From JBBDWZ01 sp050732575 (lineage in GTDB: Bacteria > Gemmatimonadota > Gemmatimonadetes > Longimicrobiales > RSA9), in NCBI GenBank assembly GCA_050732575.1, contig JBOHRF010000013.1, forward strand, positions 1 through 44,707: DNA of 44,707 bases, read 5' to 3'. The notes beneath the pieces are model-generated. The model was not told the origin of the DNA and ran no database searches. It saw nothing but the letters and a program-made list of their open reading frames with translations. Shown piece by piece: positions 18,563-25,599 of this stretch. The translations under genes and the position numbers were made by a program. Each line of letters opens with the position of its first letter. Within the stretch, counting starts at the first letter, position 1.

Positions 18563-18790
18563 GAGCGAGGCGAGGGCCAGGGAGTGGCTGCAATATGGCG
18601 ATAGTGACCTGCTGGCGGCCGAGTACCTGATCGTATCGGACGAGCCAAGGTTTCTGAAGATTGTCGCCTTCCACGTTCAACAGGCCATCGAGAAGTACAG
18701 CAAGGGCCTGCTCGTCTTCACGCGCTTGAGGCCGCACGCGTCTTTCGTGCGGCAGTCGTGAAGCATCTACCCGCAAATCTCACACTGTAG
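18546..18790 (+). pseudogene. HEPN-domain toxin remnant with internal deletion
   Basis: The open frame from ATG 18546 starts as a normal HEPN protein (REWLQYGDSDLLAAEYL, then FHVQQAIEKYSKGLLVF to residue 58) but ends at 18761 in an unrelated tail. In another frame from 18719 the sequence reads HALEAARVFRAAVVKHLP and stops at 18790, which looks like the end of a HEPN protein. About 40-60 residues between these parts, where the RNase motif (Arg...His) would lie, are missing. The join is an out-of-frame deletion at about 18718. Intact relatives are about 125-140 residues. The product should have no RNase activity. Confidence 0.8.
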
Positions 18791-18801
18791 CTCACAGGAC
18801 C

Positions 18802-21570
18802 ATGGAACCCTGGTACAAGGTCGTAACGCCGCGCCGAGAGGTAAGAGAAGGGCGCTCCTTCAGTCCCGACGAATTCGCCATCGCGCTCGAGCATGTCGTA
18901 GCCGGCATGGGCACGGAGGACTACCGCGATGGCGACAAGTTCTTCGCGCGCACGGTATTCACACGCGCACTGAGCGACCACGTCTCGTTGGTGCTTCGGC
19001 GGCTGGCGGGACAAACATCCGATACTGCGCCCGTGCTCACGCTGGTCACGCAATTCGGTGGCGGGAAAACCCACACACTGACCTCGCTCTATCACCTGGC
19101 GAACGGCGGCGCCGCTGCCGAACGCTGGCCCGGCGTGAAGAAGCTGCTCGAGAAGGCGGAACTTTCATCGAACCCCGGCGCGCGCGTGGGCGTGTTCGTG
19201 GGCAATTCCTGGGATCCGCGCGCCGGCCGCGAGACGCCCTGGATCGACCTCGCCCGCCAGGTTGCGGGCGATGCTGGTGTGGTCGCGCTGGGCGATGCGG
19301 CGTTGACCGTGCCGCCCGGCACGGAGTCACTCGCCCGCATGTTCGATGCAGTCAACCGGCCCGTTCTGCTGCTGTTCGATGAGGTGCTCAACTTCGTGAA
19401 TCGCCACCGCGCGATGGCGGACGGATTCTACGCGTTCATCCAGAACCTTACGGTTGCTACAACTGCACGCGCGTCGTGCGTGGCCGTGATCAGTCTGCCG
19501 CGCAGTCAGGTCGAGATGACCGAGCGGGATCAAGAGTGGCAAGACCGCATCACGAAGGTCGTGCGTCGCGTCGCGAAGGACCTGATTGCCACGGACGAGG
19601 GTGAAGTGAGCGAGGTGGTGCGGCGACGGCTGTTCGAATCGTTGGGTGAGGAGAAGATCAGGAAGAAGGTCGCCCGCGCGTACGCCGACTGGTGCTTCGA
19701 GCGCAGGCATCAGCTGCCGCCGGAATGGACTGCGGTCGATACGTCCACGACCGATGCGCAGGCGCGCGAGTATCTGCAATCGCGCTTCCTGGCCTGCTAC
19801 CCGTTCCATCCGGCCACTATCTCCGTGTTCCAGCGTAAGTGGCAGGCACTCACGCACTATCAACAGACGCGTGGCACGCTTGCCATGCTGGCGCAATGGG
19901 TTTCTCTGGCATCGGTTGAGAGCTTCAAAGGCGCGCGTGCGGAGCCGCTGCTCACATTGGGTTCGGCGCCGCTCGATCAGCGCACGTTCCGCAGTGTTGT
20001 GCTCGGCCAGCTGGGTGAGTCGCGCCTTTCCGTGCCGATCGAGGTCGACATTGCGGGCGATCAGTCGCACGCAAAGGCGCTCGATGCGACCGTGCAGGGT
20101 CCGTTGGCTCGCATTCACCGGCGCGTTGCGAGCACGATCTTCTTCGAGTCGTCAGGCGGCCAGCTCGACCGCACGGCGCACCTGCCGGAGCTGCGGTTTG
20201 CTGTAGGCGGCCCCGGCCTGGACACGACCTCGATCGATACGGCCGCACAGGCGTTCGAGTCGAGAGCGTTTTATGTGCGCAAGGTCGGCGCGGATGGCTA
20301 CCAGTTCACGCATCGCACTACGCTGCGAAAGGTGGTGAACGACCGGCGCGCATCGCTCGACGAAGAGAATGAGATTCGCCCGGCCATGGAGAAGGCGGTG
20401 CGCGATGAGTTCGATCGCGGCAAGACGGTGCCCGTGCAGTGCTTTGCGCAAGAAGGTTCGGCAGTCGGCGATACGCCCAGATTGACCGTGTGGGTGATCC
20501 CACCGCACGAGGAATGGGACGGCGCGGTGATGCGCGACCGTTTGCGCGACTGGACGCAGCTGCGCGGCACCTCGCCCCGGCTCTATCCCGCATCGATCGT
20601 CTGGTGCATCAGGAAGCCGGGACGGGAGCTGCACGACGCGGTGGCCAGCTGGCTGGCCTGGAAGCGCGTACAGAAGGAAGCGCAAGAAGGCACGCTCGGA
20701 CCCGACTTCGACGCTTTGGACCTGGCCGAAGCTGGCAGCAAAGCGAAGGAAGCGGCTGCTTCGATTCGCGAAGAGATCTGGGCAAGCTACAGGTACATCG
20801 CTCTACGCGATGCTGCCGAGCCCGACGGCCTCAAAGTCATCGATCTCGGGGCCGGACATGCGAGTGCGGGAGAATCTCTGGTCGGTCGCATTCTTCAAGC
20901 ACTACGAACGAACAGCCTGCTTGGTGCAGGACTGGGCGCTGGTTATCTCCAACGCAACTGGCCAAACGCGCACGCAGAAACGGGGGCATGGCCGCTGCTC
21001 GGTCTGCGACAGAGCCTGGTCAATGGCTCGCTGATCCGATTGGTCGACCCTGAGGCCACGCTCCTTGAGAAGATCCCCGAGTTCGTGTTCCGTGGGGAGT
21101 TTGGTTACGCAACGGGGCTTCGGCCGGATGGCTCTTTTGACCGCGTCTGGTACCAGGAGTTGATCCCTGCCGACGAGCTATCGATTGATGCGGCCACGTT
21201 CCTGGTCACACGCGAGCGTGCCGTAACGCTCAGGATCCCCGTGGCACCGGAGCTCACAGTTGCTGTGAAGCAAACGGCGGCTCCAACTGCCAGTCAGCCA
21301 GCGGAGCTAATAGCACCGGCTTCGCAGACCGCTAAGTTAATGCGGCTACGCATTCACGGGCGGATTCCTCCTGAGCTGTGGAACCGCGTCGGCGCGAAGC
21401 TCCTCACGAAGCTGAAACAGCACGAGGCGCTGCAAGTTGCAATTGACCTTCAGGCTACGCTTGACGAAGCGCGAGCAGAACAGCTCGTGCGCGAACTGAG
21501 GGAATCAGTGGCGGACCTGGCGCTTGAACAAACCATTCGAGTCGAAGCGACCGATCCCGATCGGCCGTAA
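18802..21570 (+). CDS. DUF499-family ATPase of the defence island
   Basis: This 922-residue protein is an AAA+-like ATPase of the DUF499 (COG1483) type, with the family start MEPWYKVVTPR, Walker A QFGGGKTHTL (about residues 82-91) and Walker B LLLFDEVLNF (about 187-196). A long C-terminal part (about 400-922) has no catalytic motif I can name. The family occurs next to DUF1156 methylases and large helicases in defence islands, where its ATPase probably powers assembly or DNA processing. Here it is separated from methylase and helicase by about 5.9 kb of inserted genes, yet keeps their orientation. The ATG lies 11 bases after the HEPN remnant. I see no gene in 21571-21756. Confidence 0.88.
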   Translation: MEPWYKVVTPRREVREGRSFSPDEFAIALEHVVAGMGTEDYRDGDKFFARTVFTRALSDHVSLVLRRLAGQTSDTAPVLTLVTQFGGGKTHTLTSLYHLANGGAAAERWPGVKKLLEKAELSSNPGARVGVFVGNSWDPRAGRETPWIDLARQVAGDAGVVALGDAALTVPPGTESLARMFDAVNRPVLLLFDEVLNFVNRHRAMADGFYAFIQNLTVATTARASCVAVISLPRSQVEMTERDQEWQDRITKVVRRVAKDLIATDEGEVSEVVRRRLFESLGEEKIRKKVARAYADWCFERRHQLPPEWTAVDTSTTDAQAREYLQSRFLACYPFHPATISVFQRKWQALTHYQQTRGTLAMLAQWVSLASVESFKGARAEPLLTLGSAPLDQRTFRSVVLGQLGESRLSVPIEVDIAGDQSHAKALDATVQGPLARIHRRVASTIFFESSGGQLDRTAHLPELRFAVGGPGLDTTSIDTAAQAFESRAFYVRKVGADGYQFTHRTTLRKVVNDRRASLDEENEIRPAMEKAVRDEFDRGKTVPVQCFAQEGSAVGDTPRLTVWVIPPHEEWDGAVMRDRLRDWTQLRGTSPRLYPASIVWCIRKPGRELHDAVASWLAWKRVQKEAQEGTLGPDFDALDLAEAGSKAKEAAASIREEIWASYRYIALRDAAEPDGLKVIDLGAGHASAGESLVGRILQALRTNSLLGAGLGAGYLQRNWPNAHAETGAWPLLGLRQSLVNGSLIRLVDPEATLLEKIPEFVFRGEFGYATGLRPDGSFDRVWYQELIPADELSIDAATFLVTRERAVTLRIPVAPELTVAVKQTAAPTASQPAELIAPASQTAKLMRLRIHGRIPPELWNRVGAKLLTKLKQHEALQVAIDLQATLDEARAEQLVRELRESVADLALEQTIRVEATDPDRP

Positions 21571-21756
21571 TGTACGGAACGGCGATTTCGGATTGGCGAA
21601 ACTGAAGGAAAGCGACGCTCGCCAGTCTGGCCACATGCTCATCGACTGTGCAACTTGGATTGAGGCGATCGCGTATCAGATGAAAACCGCAAGGGAAGGC
21701 AACTGGATGCAACCACGGACGCATCCACCCTCGAAAAACCGCTGGTCGTAGAGTCC

Positions 21757-22434
21757 GTGTTCGAGGTGAGGTTCGCACCGCGGCCGCCCTATGGAATTCT
21801 ACCGGGTCAGCTATACGACCTGATCAAAGCAGAATTTCCGGAGCCCGAGGAACTGGCAGCGGCGCAGGTTCCTATAGAACTCGATGTCGCTCCGCTCCCG
21901 CGTCATCGATTCAGGTCAGCCGATGGCCATCGCATGGTCCAAACGGGTATTGGACTGGTTTCTATAAACTGCACTCAGTACACAGGGTACGAATCCTTCC
22001 GAGCGGACGTTGAGCGAGTGCTTGAGGCAGCATTGCAGCTACGCCTCTTGACTGAGATCCGCCGTCTTGGCCTGCGGTACATCAATCGTGCGCCTCTGGA
22101 TCGACCCTGGACCGATATCCTGACGTACACAATAAAAGCGCCGCCGATCGTCGAGGAACCTGCAACTGCAAGAAGGTTCGCGTGGCGAACGGAGCTTGAA
22201 GGCAAAGGTGTGCTTCAGACAGTGATCGCATGGCCTCTCGCGGATAACGTCAAGGGTCCGGCCGTTGTGCTCGACTTCGACTGCTTTGCTGAAGACGGTC
22301 AAGTGAATTCACGAAACGGGATTCTTCAGTGGATCGATGAATCGCACGAACGTATCTACAATGCGTTTCGTGACAGTCTGACAGACGACTATTTCAAGTC
22401 TCTCGGGAAGGTTGCCAATGCAGGTATTCGGTGA
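21757..22434 (+). CDS. TIGR04255-family protein
   Basis: This is a protein of at least 225 residues resembling the sporadically distributed TIGR04255 family, with beta-rich segments and the sequence RRLGLRYINR near residue 110. Its molecular function is unknown. Family members normally begin about 15 residues earlier with a phrase like KPLVVESVFEVRF. Exactly that sequence lies upstream of GTG 21757 in the same frame, but the only start-like codon there is CTG 21703, preceded by AAGGGAAGG. The true start may therefore be CTG, or a small mutation has removed an ATG. It overlaps the next gene by 17 bases. Confidence 0.75.
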   Translation: MFEVRFAPRPPYGILPGQLYDLIKAEFPEPEELAAAQVPIELDVAPLPRHRFRSADGHRMVQTGIGLVSINCTQYTGYESFRADVERVLEAALQLRLLTEIRRLGLRYINRAPLDRPWTDILTYTIKAPPIVEEPATARRFAWRTELEGKGVLQTVIAWPLADNVKGPAVVLDFDCFAEDGQVNSRNGILQWIDESHERIYNAFRDSLTDDYFKSLGKVANAGIR

Positions 22435-22774
22435 GTCGAGCACGGGCGTAACTCGCAGCGAGGGGACCCTAACTGTAACCACGGCGGCGTGGGATCACCT
22501 GCGCGTCTATCGGTCGTTGTCACTCCCCTTTGACGCCTCAGCCATTCTCGTCGCACTTGCCACCACGTTGGCTGGGCCAACGAGACGCGTCGCAGAACCC
22601 CAGCTCCAAACGACTGCGGTCTTTGCTCAGCTTTCCTTGCAGGTGCTTAATCCCAAACAGGTTCGGAAGAGCGCGGCGGAAGAGGATGTCATGTTTGAAA
22701 GCCCTAATTGGTTGGGTCACAAGATCGCGGCCCTGAAAGCAAGAGGCTTCATTCGCCGCAACGCGCGGTCGTAG
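22418..22774 (+). CDS. Small hypothetical protein in the TIGR04255 operon
   Basis: This 118-residue protein is not in a family I recognise. The C-terminal part (NPKQVRKSAAEEDVMFESPNW) is helical and charged, and no signal peptide or membrane helix is evident. ATG 22418 has GGGAAGG six bases upstream, inside the end of the TIGR04255-like gene, so the start is well supported and the two are coupled. It is probably a partner of that protein. Confidence 0.65.
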   Translation: MQVFGESSTGVTRSEGTLTVTTAAWDHLRVYRSLSLPFDASAILVALATTLAGPTRRVAEPQLQTTAVFAQLSLQVLNPKQVRKSAAEEDVMFESPNWLGHKIAALKARGFIRRNARS

Positions 22775-22791
22775 CCTGAAGGGAAGCGACA

Positions 22792-23367
22792 ATGTACGCG
22801 GCCATGATACCCTCCAAAATCGATCAGAGCGTCATAGTTGAGGGTCTCTACTTCTACGCAATCGACGAGCATTTCCCGGGTATCGTACTGACACCGGCTT
22901 GTGACTTCGAGCAAGGGAAGGTTGAGCTAGCAACTGCATGTGCGTTGATCAGCGCGTGGGATCTTCTATCACAGCTACTTCGGACCGATTGGCAGAAGGA
23001 TGGGCTCATCGATCAGTCCGGGTCACCTGTGCTACGTTCCAGCCTTTCGGCGGGGAAGACCAAGTGGTTCAAGGGCCAGGTGCGCAGCGTGGCAAGACAG
23101 CAGTTTCCTCGATACCACTGGCTACCTCCTCCACCTGGAACCAAAGTTCCGCTCATTGCAGACTTCCAGATCCTGGCCTGTGTTCCGGTAGACGAGATTC
23201 GCGCGGTCACGCCAATTGCCGCCCTGCTCTCACCGTTCCGTGAACAACTTCCTACTAGGTATGCCGCATATGTCGGAAGGATTGGAACGCCAGACGCGGA
23301 AGCTGAGGTTATCGAGTCCTGGTTGGGTGCAGCCGTAGCAGCAATCTTCCCAAGCAATTCGAGTTGA
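22792..23367 (+). CDS. Hypothetical protein ending the island
   Basis: This is a 191-residue soluble protein with no family I can name. It carries TPACDFEQGKVE (about residues 28-40), a pattern also seen in small proteins encoded beside uncharacterised defence genes, and a proline-rich LPPPPGTKVP segment near 115. GAAGGGAAG lies just upstream of the ATG, 17 bases after the previous stop. It closes the same-strand island. The following gene is convergent, only 12 bases away, with no obvious terminator between them. Confidence 0.7.
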   Translation: MYAAMIPSKIDQSVIVEGLYFYAIDEHFPGIVLTPACDFEQGKVELATACALISAWDLLSQLLRTDWQKDGLIDQSGSPVLRSSLSAGKTKWFKGQVRSVARQQFPRYHWLPPPPGTKVPLIADFQILACVPVDEIRAVTPIAALLSPFREQLPTRYAAYVGRIGTPDAEAEVIESWLGAAVAAIFPSNSS

Positions 23368-23379
23368 GTTCAGTCATTC

Positions 23380-24006
23380 TCAGACGTGAACGACAATGCG
23401 ATCCACGCGCGCGCGCCGCTTGGGTACAAACCGCTCCACGATATTTGCGCGCCGTTCCAACGACTCGAATTCACGCGCTGAGCGCTCCTCTTCTTCCTGT
23501 ATTATCAGGCCGAGGATGCCAACAGCCGCAAAGGCCAGCGGCGCCAGCGAGGGCACGCGCTCGGTCCAGGCCGTGTCAGGAGCAACGTCGCCAGCTGCGG
23601 CCATTACGCTGTTGGCAAAACCTGCGGCACCCACGCCGATGGCAATGCCGTCTGCAATCTGACTCAGGACCCGCGTGGTATGGCCAGGCCAGAGCGCGCG
23701 CGCCGCGTGCGCAGCGCCAGCAACAGGCGCCGCTACCAGGGGCGCCCAGCGGATGGCGTCAGGCGCACGATAGTCACCGCGGCGTTCGCCCAGGGCGGCT
23801 TCCGCACCCGCGGCCAGGAACAGTCCGGCCGCCATCCATTGCAGGCCCGATAACGAACGATCTTCGTCTTCAGCATCATCGTCATGTTCGTCGTCATCCT
23901 CATCATCGTCATCATCATCATCGTCATCGTCATCGTGGCGATCGGTCAGACGATCGAAACCAGAGCGGATGCGGTCCAGCGCACCCCGGCGGCGACGCGC
24001 AAACAT
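23380..24006 (-). CDS. Membrane protein with a poly-aspartate N-terminal segment
   Basis: This 208-residue protein starts with a basic stretch (FARRRRGALDRIR), then a run of 25 residues (about 25-49) that is nearly all Asp and Glu, then about four hydrophobic segments (roughly 54-72, 82-105, 115-140, 150-172), and a basic C-terminus. It is probably an inner-membrane protein whose acidic cytoplasmic or periplasmic stretch could bind cations. I do not recognise a family. It starts three bases after the stop of the ChaN/EreA-like gene on the same strand, so they form an operon. Confidence 0.7.
   Translation of the reverse strand: MFARRRRGALDRIRSGFDRLTDRHDDDDDDDDDDDEDDDEHDDDAEDEDRSLSGLQWMAAGLFLAAGAEAALGERRGDYRAPDAIRWAPLVAAPVAGAAHAARALWPGHTTRVLSQIADGIAIGVGAAGFANSVMAAAGDVAPDTAWTERVPSLAPLAFAAVGILGLIIQEEEERSAREFESLERRANIVERFVPKRRARVDRIVVHV
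23862..23936. repeat. Asp/Glu codon (GAY/GAR) trinucleotide tract
   Basis: On the minus strand this is a nearly continuous run of GAT, GAC and GAG codons; on the plus strand it reads ATC/GTC repeats. It encodes the poly-aspartate stretch of the membrane protein. Such tracts are prone to slippage in steps of three, so its length may vary between strains without breaking the frame. Confidence 0.75.
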
Positions 24007-24009
24007 GGT

Positions 24010-25053
24010 TTAATTCCCCAGATGGATGTAGGCGTCCACGACATCTTTGAGACGGTACTGGCGAGGCAGCAGATCGAACGTGAGTCCGGGGCCCGCAATC
24101 CTGCGAATGGGCTGCGAGAGGAAATCAAACGCGCTGGTCACAGGCAGCGCGTAACGGCCGCGGGGCAGCACGGATTCCGCTTCCAACGGAAGGCGCGTCC
24201 CAATGTAAGAGACCAACTCTTCCGGATTGGATGTGCCCGGCGCATCCACGACCGCGCTATGGACCTCGCCCGGAAACCTTTGCTCGAGATAAGTAGCAAG
24301 CCAGCGTGCGTTGACCGCTGACGTACCACCAGTCTGTAACTGGCCCGTGCCGGTCTTGAGTGCCTGCAATCCGCTCATGAAAACCAGCACGCGTGCGCGC
24401 GGCGTGATGTTCAGGACCTCCTGCTCCAGGTTGCGCATCATGCCCTGGCCGCGTTCGCTGAATCGGCGCGCACGATCCGCCGTGGAGACCGCTCGCGTGG
24501 GTGGCCAATTATCCAGGTCGGCGGCGATCACCTGGATGCGTCGATCGGCGCCCAGCTTTTGATTCAGCTGCCAGATCCTGTGGTACAGATCCACGTAGGC
24601 CCGCGCGCCCGGGCCCGACTCGCGCAATGTACGCGGCCGGGAGAGCAGCACGCTGGCATCCTCGGGCGAACGATCGAAATAACGGTCCAGGTAGGGCTGC
24701 TGATCATGTCCGACTTCAACCACCAGGGCGTCCAGGCCCGGTCCATTCGCAATGGCTTCCACCGCATCAGCAGCCAGCCGCTTGGTCTCGATCGACCCGT
24801 AAATGTCCGACAGAAACAGGATCCGGTGGGACCGTGCAGCTTCCACCAGTGCATCGATGGGCGAAAGTTTCTGCGCCTCGGCCCAGGCGCCAAAACTGCG
24901 GACGTCTTCACGTTCGCCCCGTAATTCCAGGATCCAGCCTGCCGCCACGATCAGCAGGAGCGCAACTACGCTGGCCAGCCCAGTAACACCCAGCTTGCTG
25001 TATCGGATTCTGGCCGGGTACAACACGCGCTGTGCCTTCATGCGGACCACCAT
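24010..25053 (-). CDS. Membrane-anchored ChaN/EreA-like protein, divergent
   Basis: This 347-residue protein has one transmembrane segment near the N-terminus (about residues 20-45, VTGLASVVALLLIVAAGW) and a globular domain outside. The domain reads like the ChaN/erythromycin-esterase-like superfamily: RILFLSDIYGSIETK, then LDALVVEVGHDQ and a helical stretch. The usual Gly-Glu-x-His motif is replaced by SDIYGS, so catalysis or haem binding is doubtful. I chose ATG 25053, which has GGGAG a short distance upstream, over ATG 25095. It is followed at three bases by the poly-aspartate membrane gene. Confidence 0.65.
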   Translation of the reverse strand: MVVRMKAQRVLYPARIRYSKLGVTGLASVVALLLIVAAGWILELRGEREDVRSFGAWAEAQKLSPIDALVEAARSHRILFLSDIYGSIETKRLAADAVEAIANGPGLDALVVEVGHDQQPYLDRYFDRSPEDASVLLSRPRTLRESGPGARAYVDLYHRIWQLNQKLGADRRIQVIAADLDNWPPTRAVSTADRARRFSERGQGMMRNLEQEVLNITPRARVLVFMSGLQALKTGTGQLQTGGTSAVNARWLATYLEQRFPGEVHSAVVDAPGTSNPEELVSYIGTRLPLEAESVLPRGRYALPVTSAFDFLSQPIRRIAGPGLTFDLLPRQYRLKDVVDAYIHLGN

Positions 25054-25280
25054 CCCGTTCTCCCGAAGTGGCTCAAACAGACATGCGACGTGCATGCGGC
25101 GCGAGTCCGTTCCCTACTCAATCGCCAGCTCGGGATACTCAAGATGGCCACATCGGGATGATGGGGTGGTGGTCCGGCCAAAGCTCTGCCCCGCAAAGGA
25201 TTAGCGTTCAGCGCCGCGACCGGCGCTGAGCAAAACGCGGAACCTGCGTACCGGTACGGACTTCCAACGCTCAACACGGT

Positions 25281-25309
25281 TTGCCGGTGGCCCTGGTTTT
25301 GGGTATATT
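25281..25309 (+). promoter_or_regulatory. Sigma-70-type promoter of the 63-residue gene
   Basis: TTGCCG (25281-25286) and TATATT (25304-25309) are 17 bases apart, with an A/T-containing -10 standing out in GC-rich surroundings. Transcription would start about 30 bases before the ATG of the small gene. This is the best promoter match in the window. Confidence 0.65.
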
Positions 25310-25344
25310 GGGGCTCAGAATCTCCCTACAACAAGGAGGCCCCG

Positions 25345-25536
25345 ATGGACGACAGTGTGGCCAAGGACGCAAAGCGTTTGCTCCTGCGCTACGGCGCGCC
25401 CATCGCTGTGGTCGATCAGCTCAGCGAAGATGAGCGGATCACCTACGCTCGCTCGATCCTCCGCACGGCCGTTCCAGATCGTCCGGCACACCTGCGCGAA
25501 CTGCTGACCGACGACGGCCGACTCGCGGCGCGCTAA
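25345..25536 (+). CDS. Small hypothetical protein, 63 residues, self-contained transcript
   Basis: This 63-residue soluble protein has charged, helix-forming sequence (KDAKRLLLRYGAPIAVV; LSEDERITYARSILR) and no cysteine, signal peptide or membrane segment. I do not recognise a family. AAGGAGG (25333-25339) lies five bases before the ATG, a promoter with a 17-base spacer lies upstream and a strong hairpin terminator follows the stop. These make a complete single-gene unit and suggest high expression. It could be a small regulator or stress protein. Confidence 0.8.
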   Translation: MDDSVAKDAKRLLLRYGAPIAVVDQLSEDERITYARSILRTAVPDRPAHLRELLTDDGRLAAR

Positions 25537-25561
25537 TCAGAGCCTGCCAACCCGAATCGCG

Positions 25562-25596
25562 AAAGCCGCTCATCAAACTGGTGAGCGGCTTTTTTT
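25562..25596 (+). terminator. Rho-independent terminator
   Basis: An 11-base perfect stem AAAGCCGCTCA / TGAGCGGCTTT with a 9-base loop is followed by a T run (25590-25596, partly in the stem). It ends the 63-residue gene. On the opposite strand the same hairpin lies just past the stop of the gene ending at 25600, but with only three T. Confidence 0.92.
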
Positions 25597-25599
25597 GCG

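Noticed and set aside
21524..21751. 75-residue open frame between the DUF499 and TIGR04255-like genes
   Set aside because: Its composition is unlike a protein, and another frame carries the conserved TIGR04255 N-terminus over its last part.
23368..23379. Terminator between the island's last gene and the convergent poly-Asp gene
   Set aside because: Only 12 bases lie between the stops and no stem with a T run is visible.
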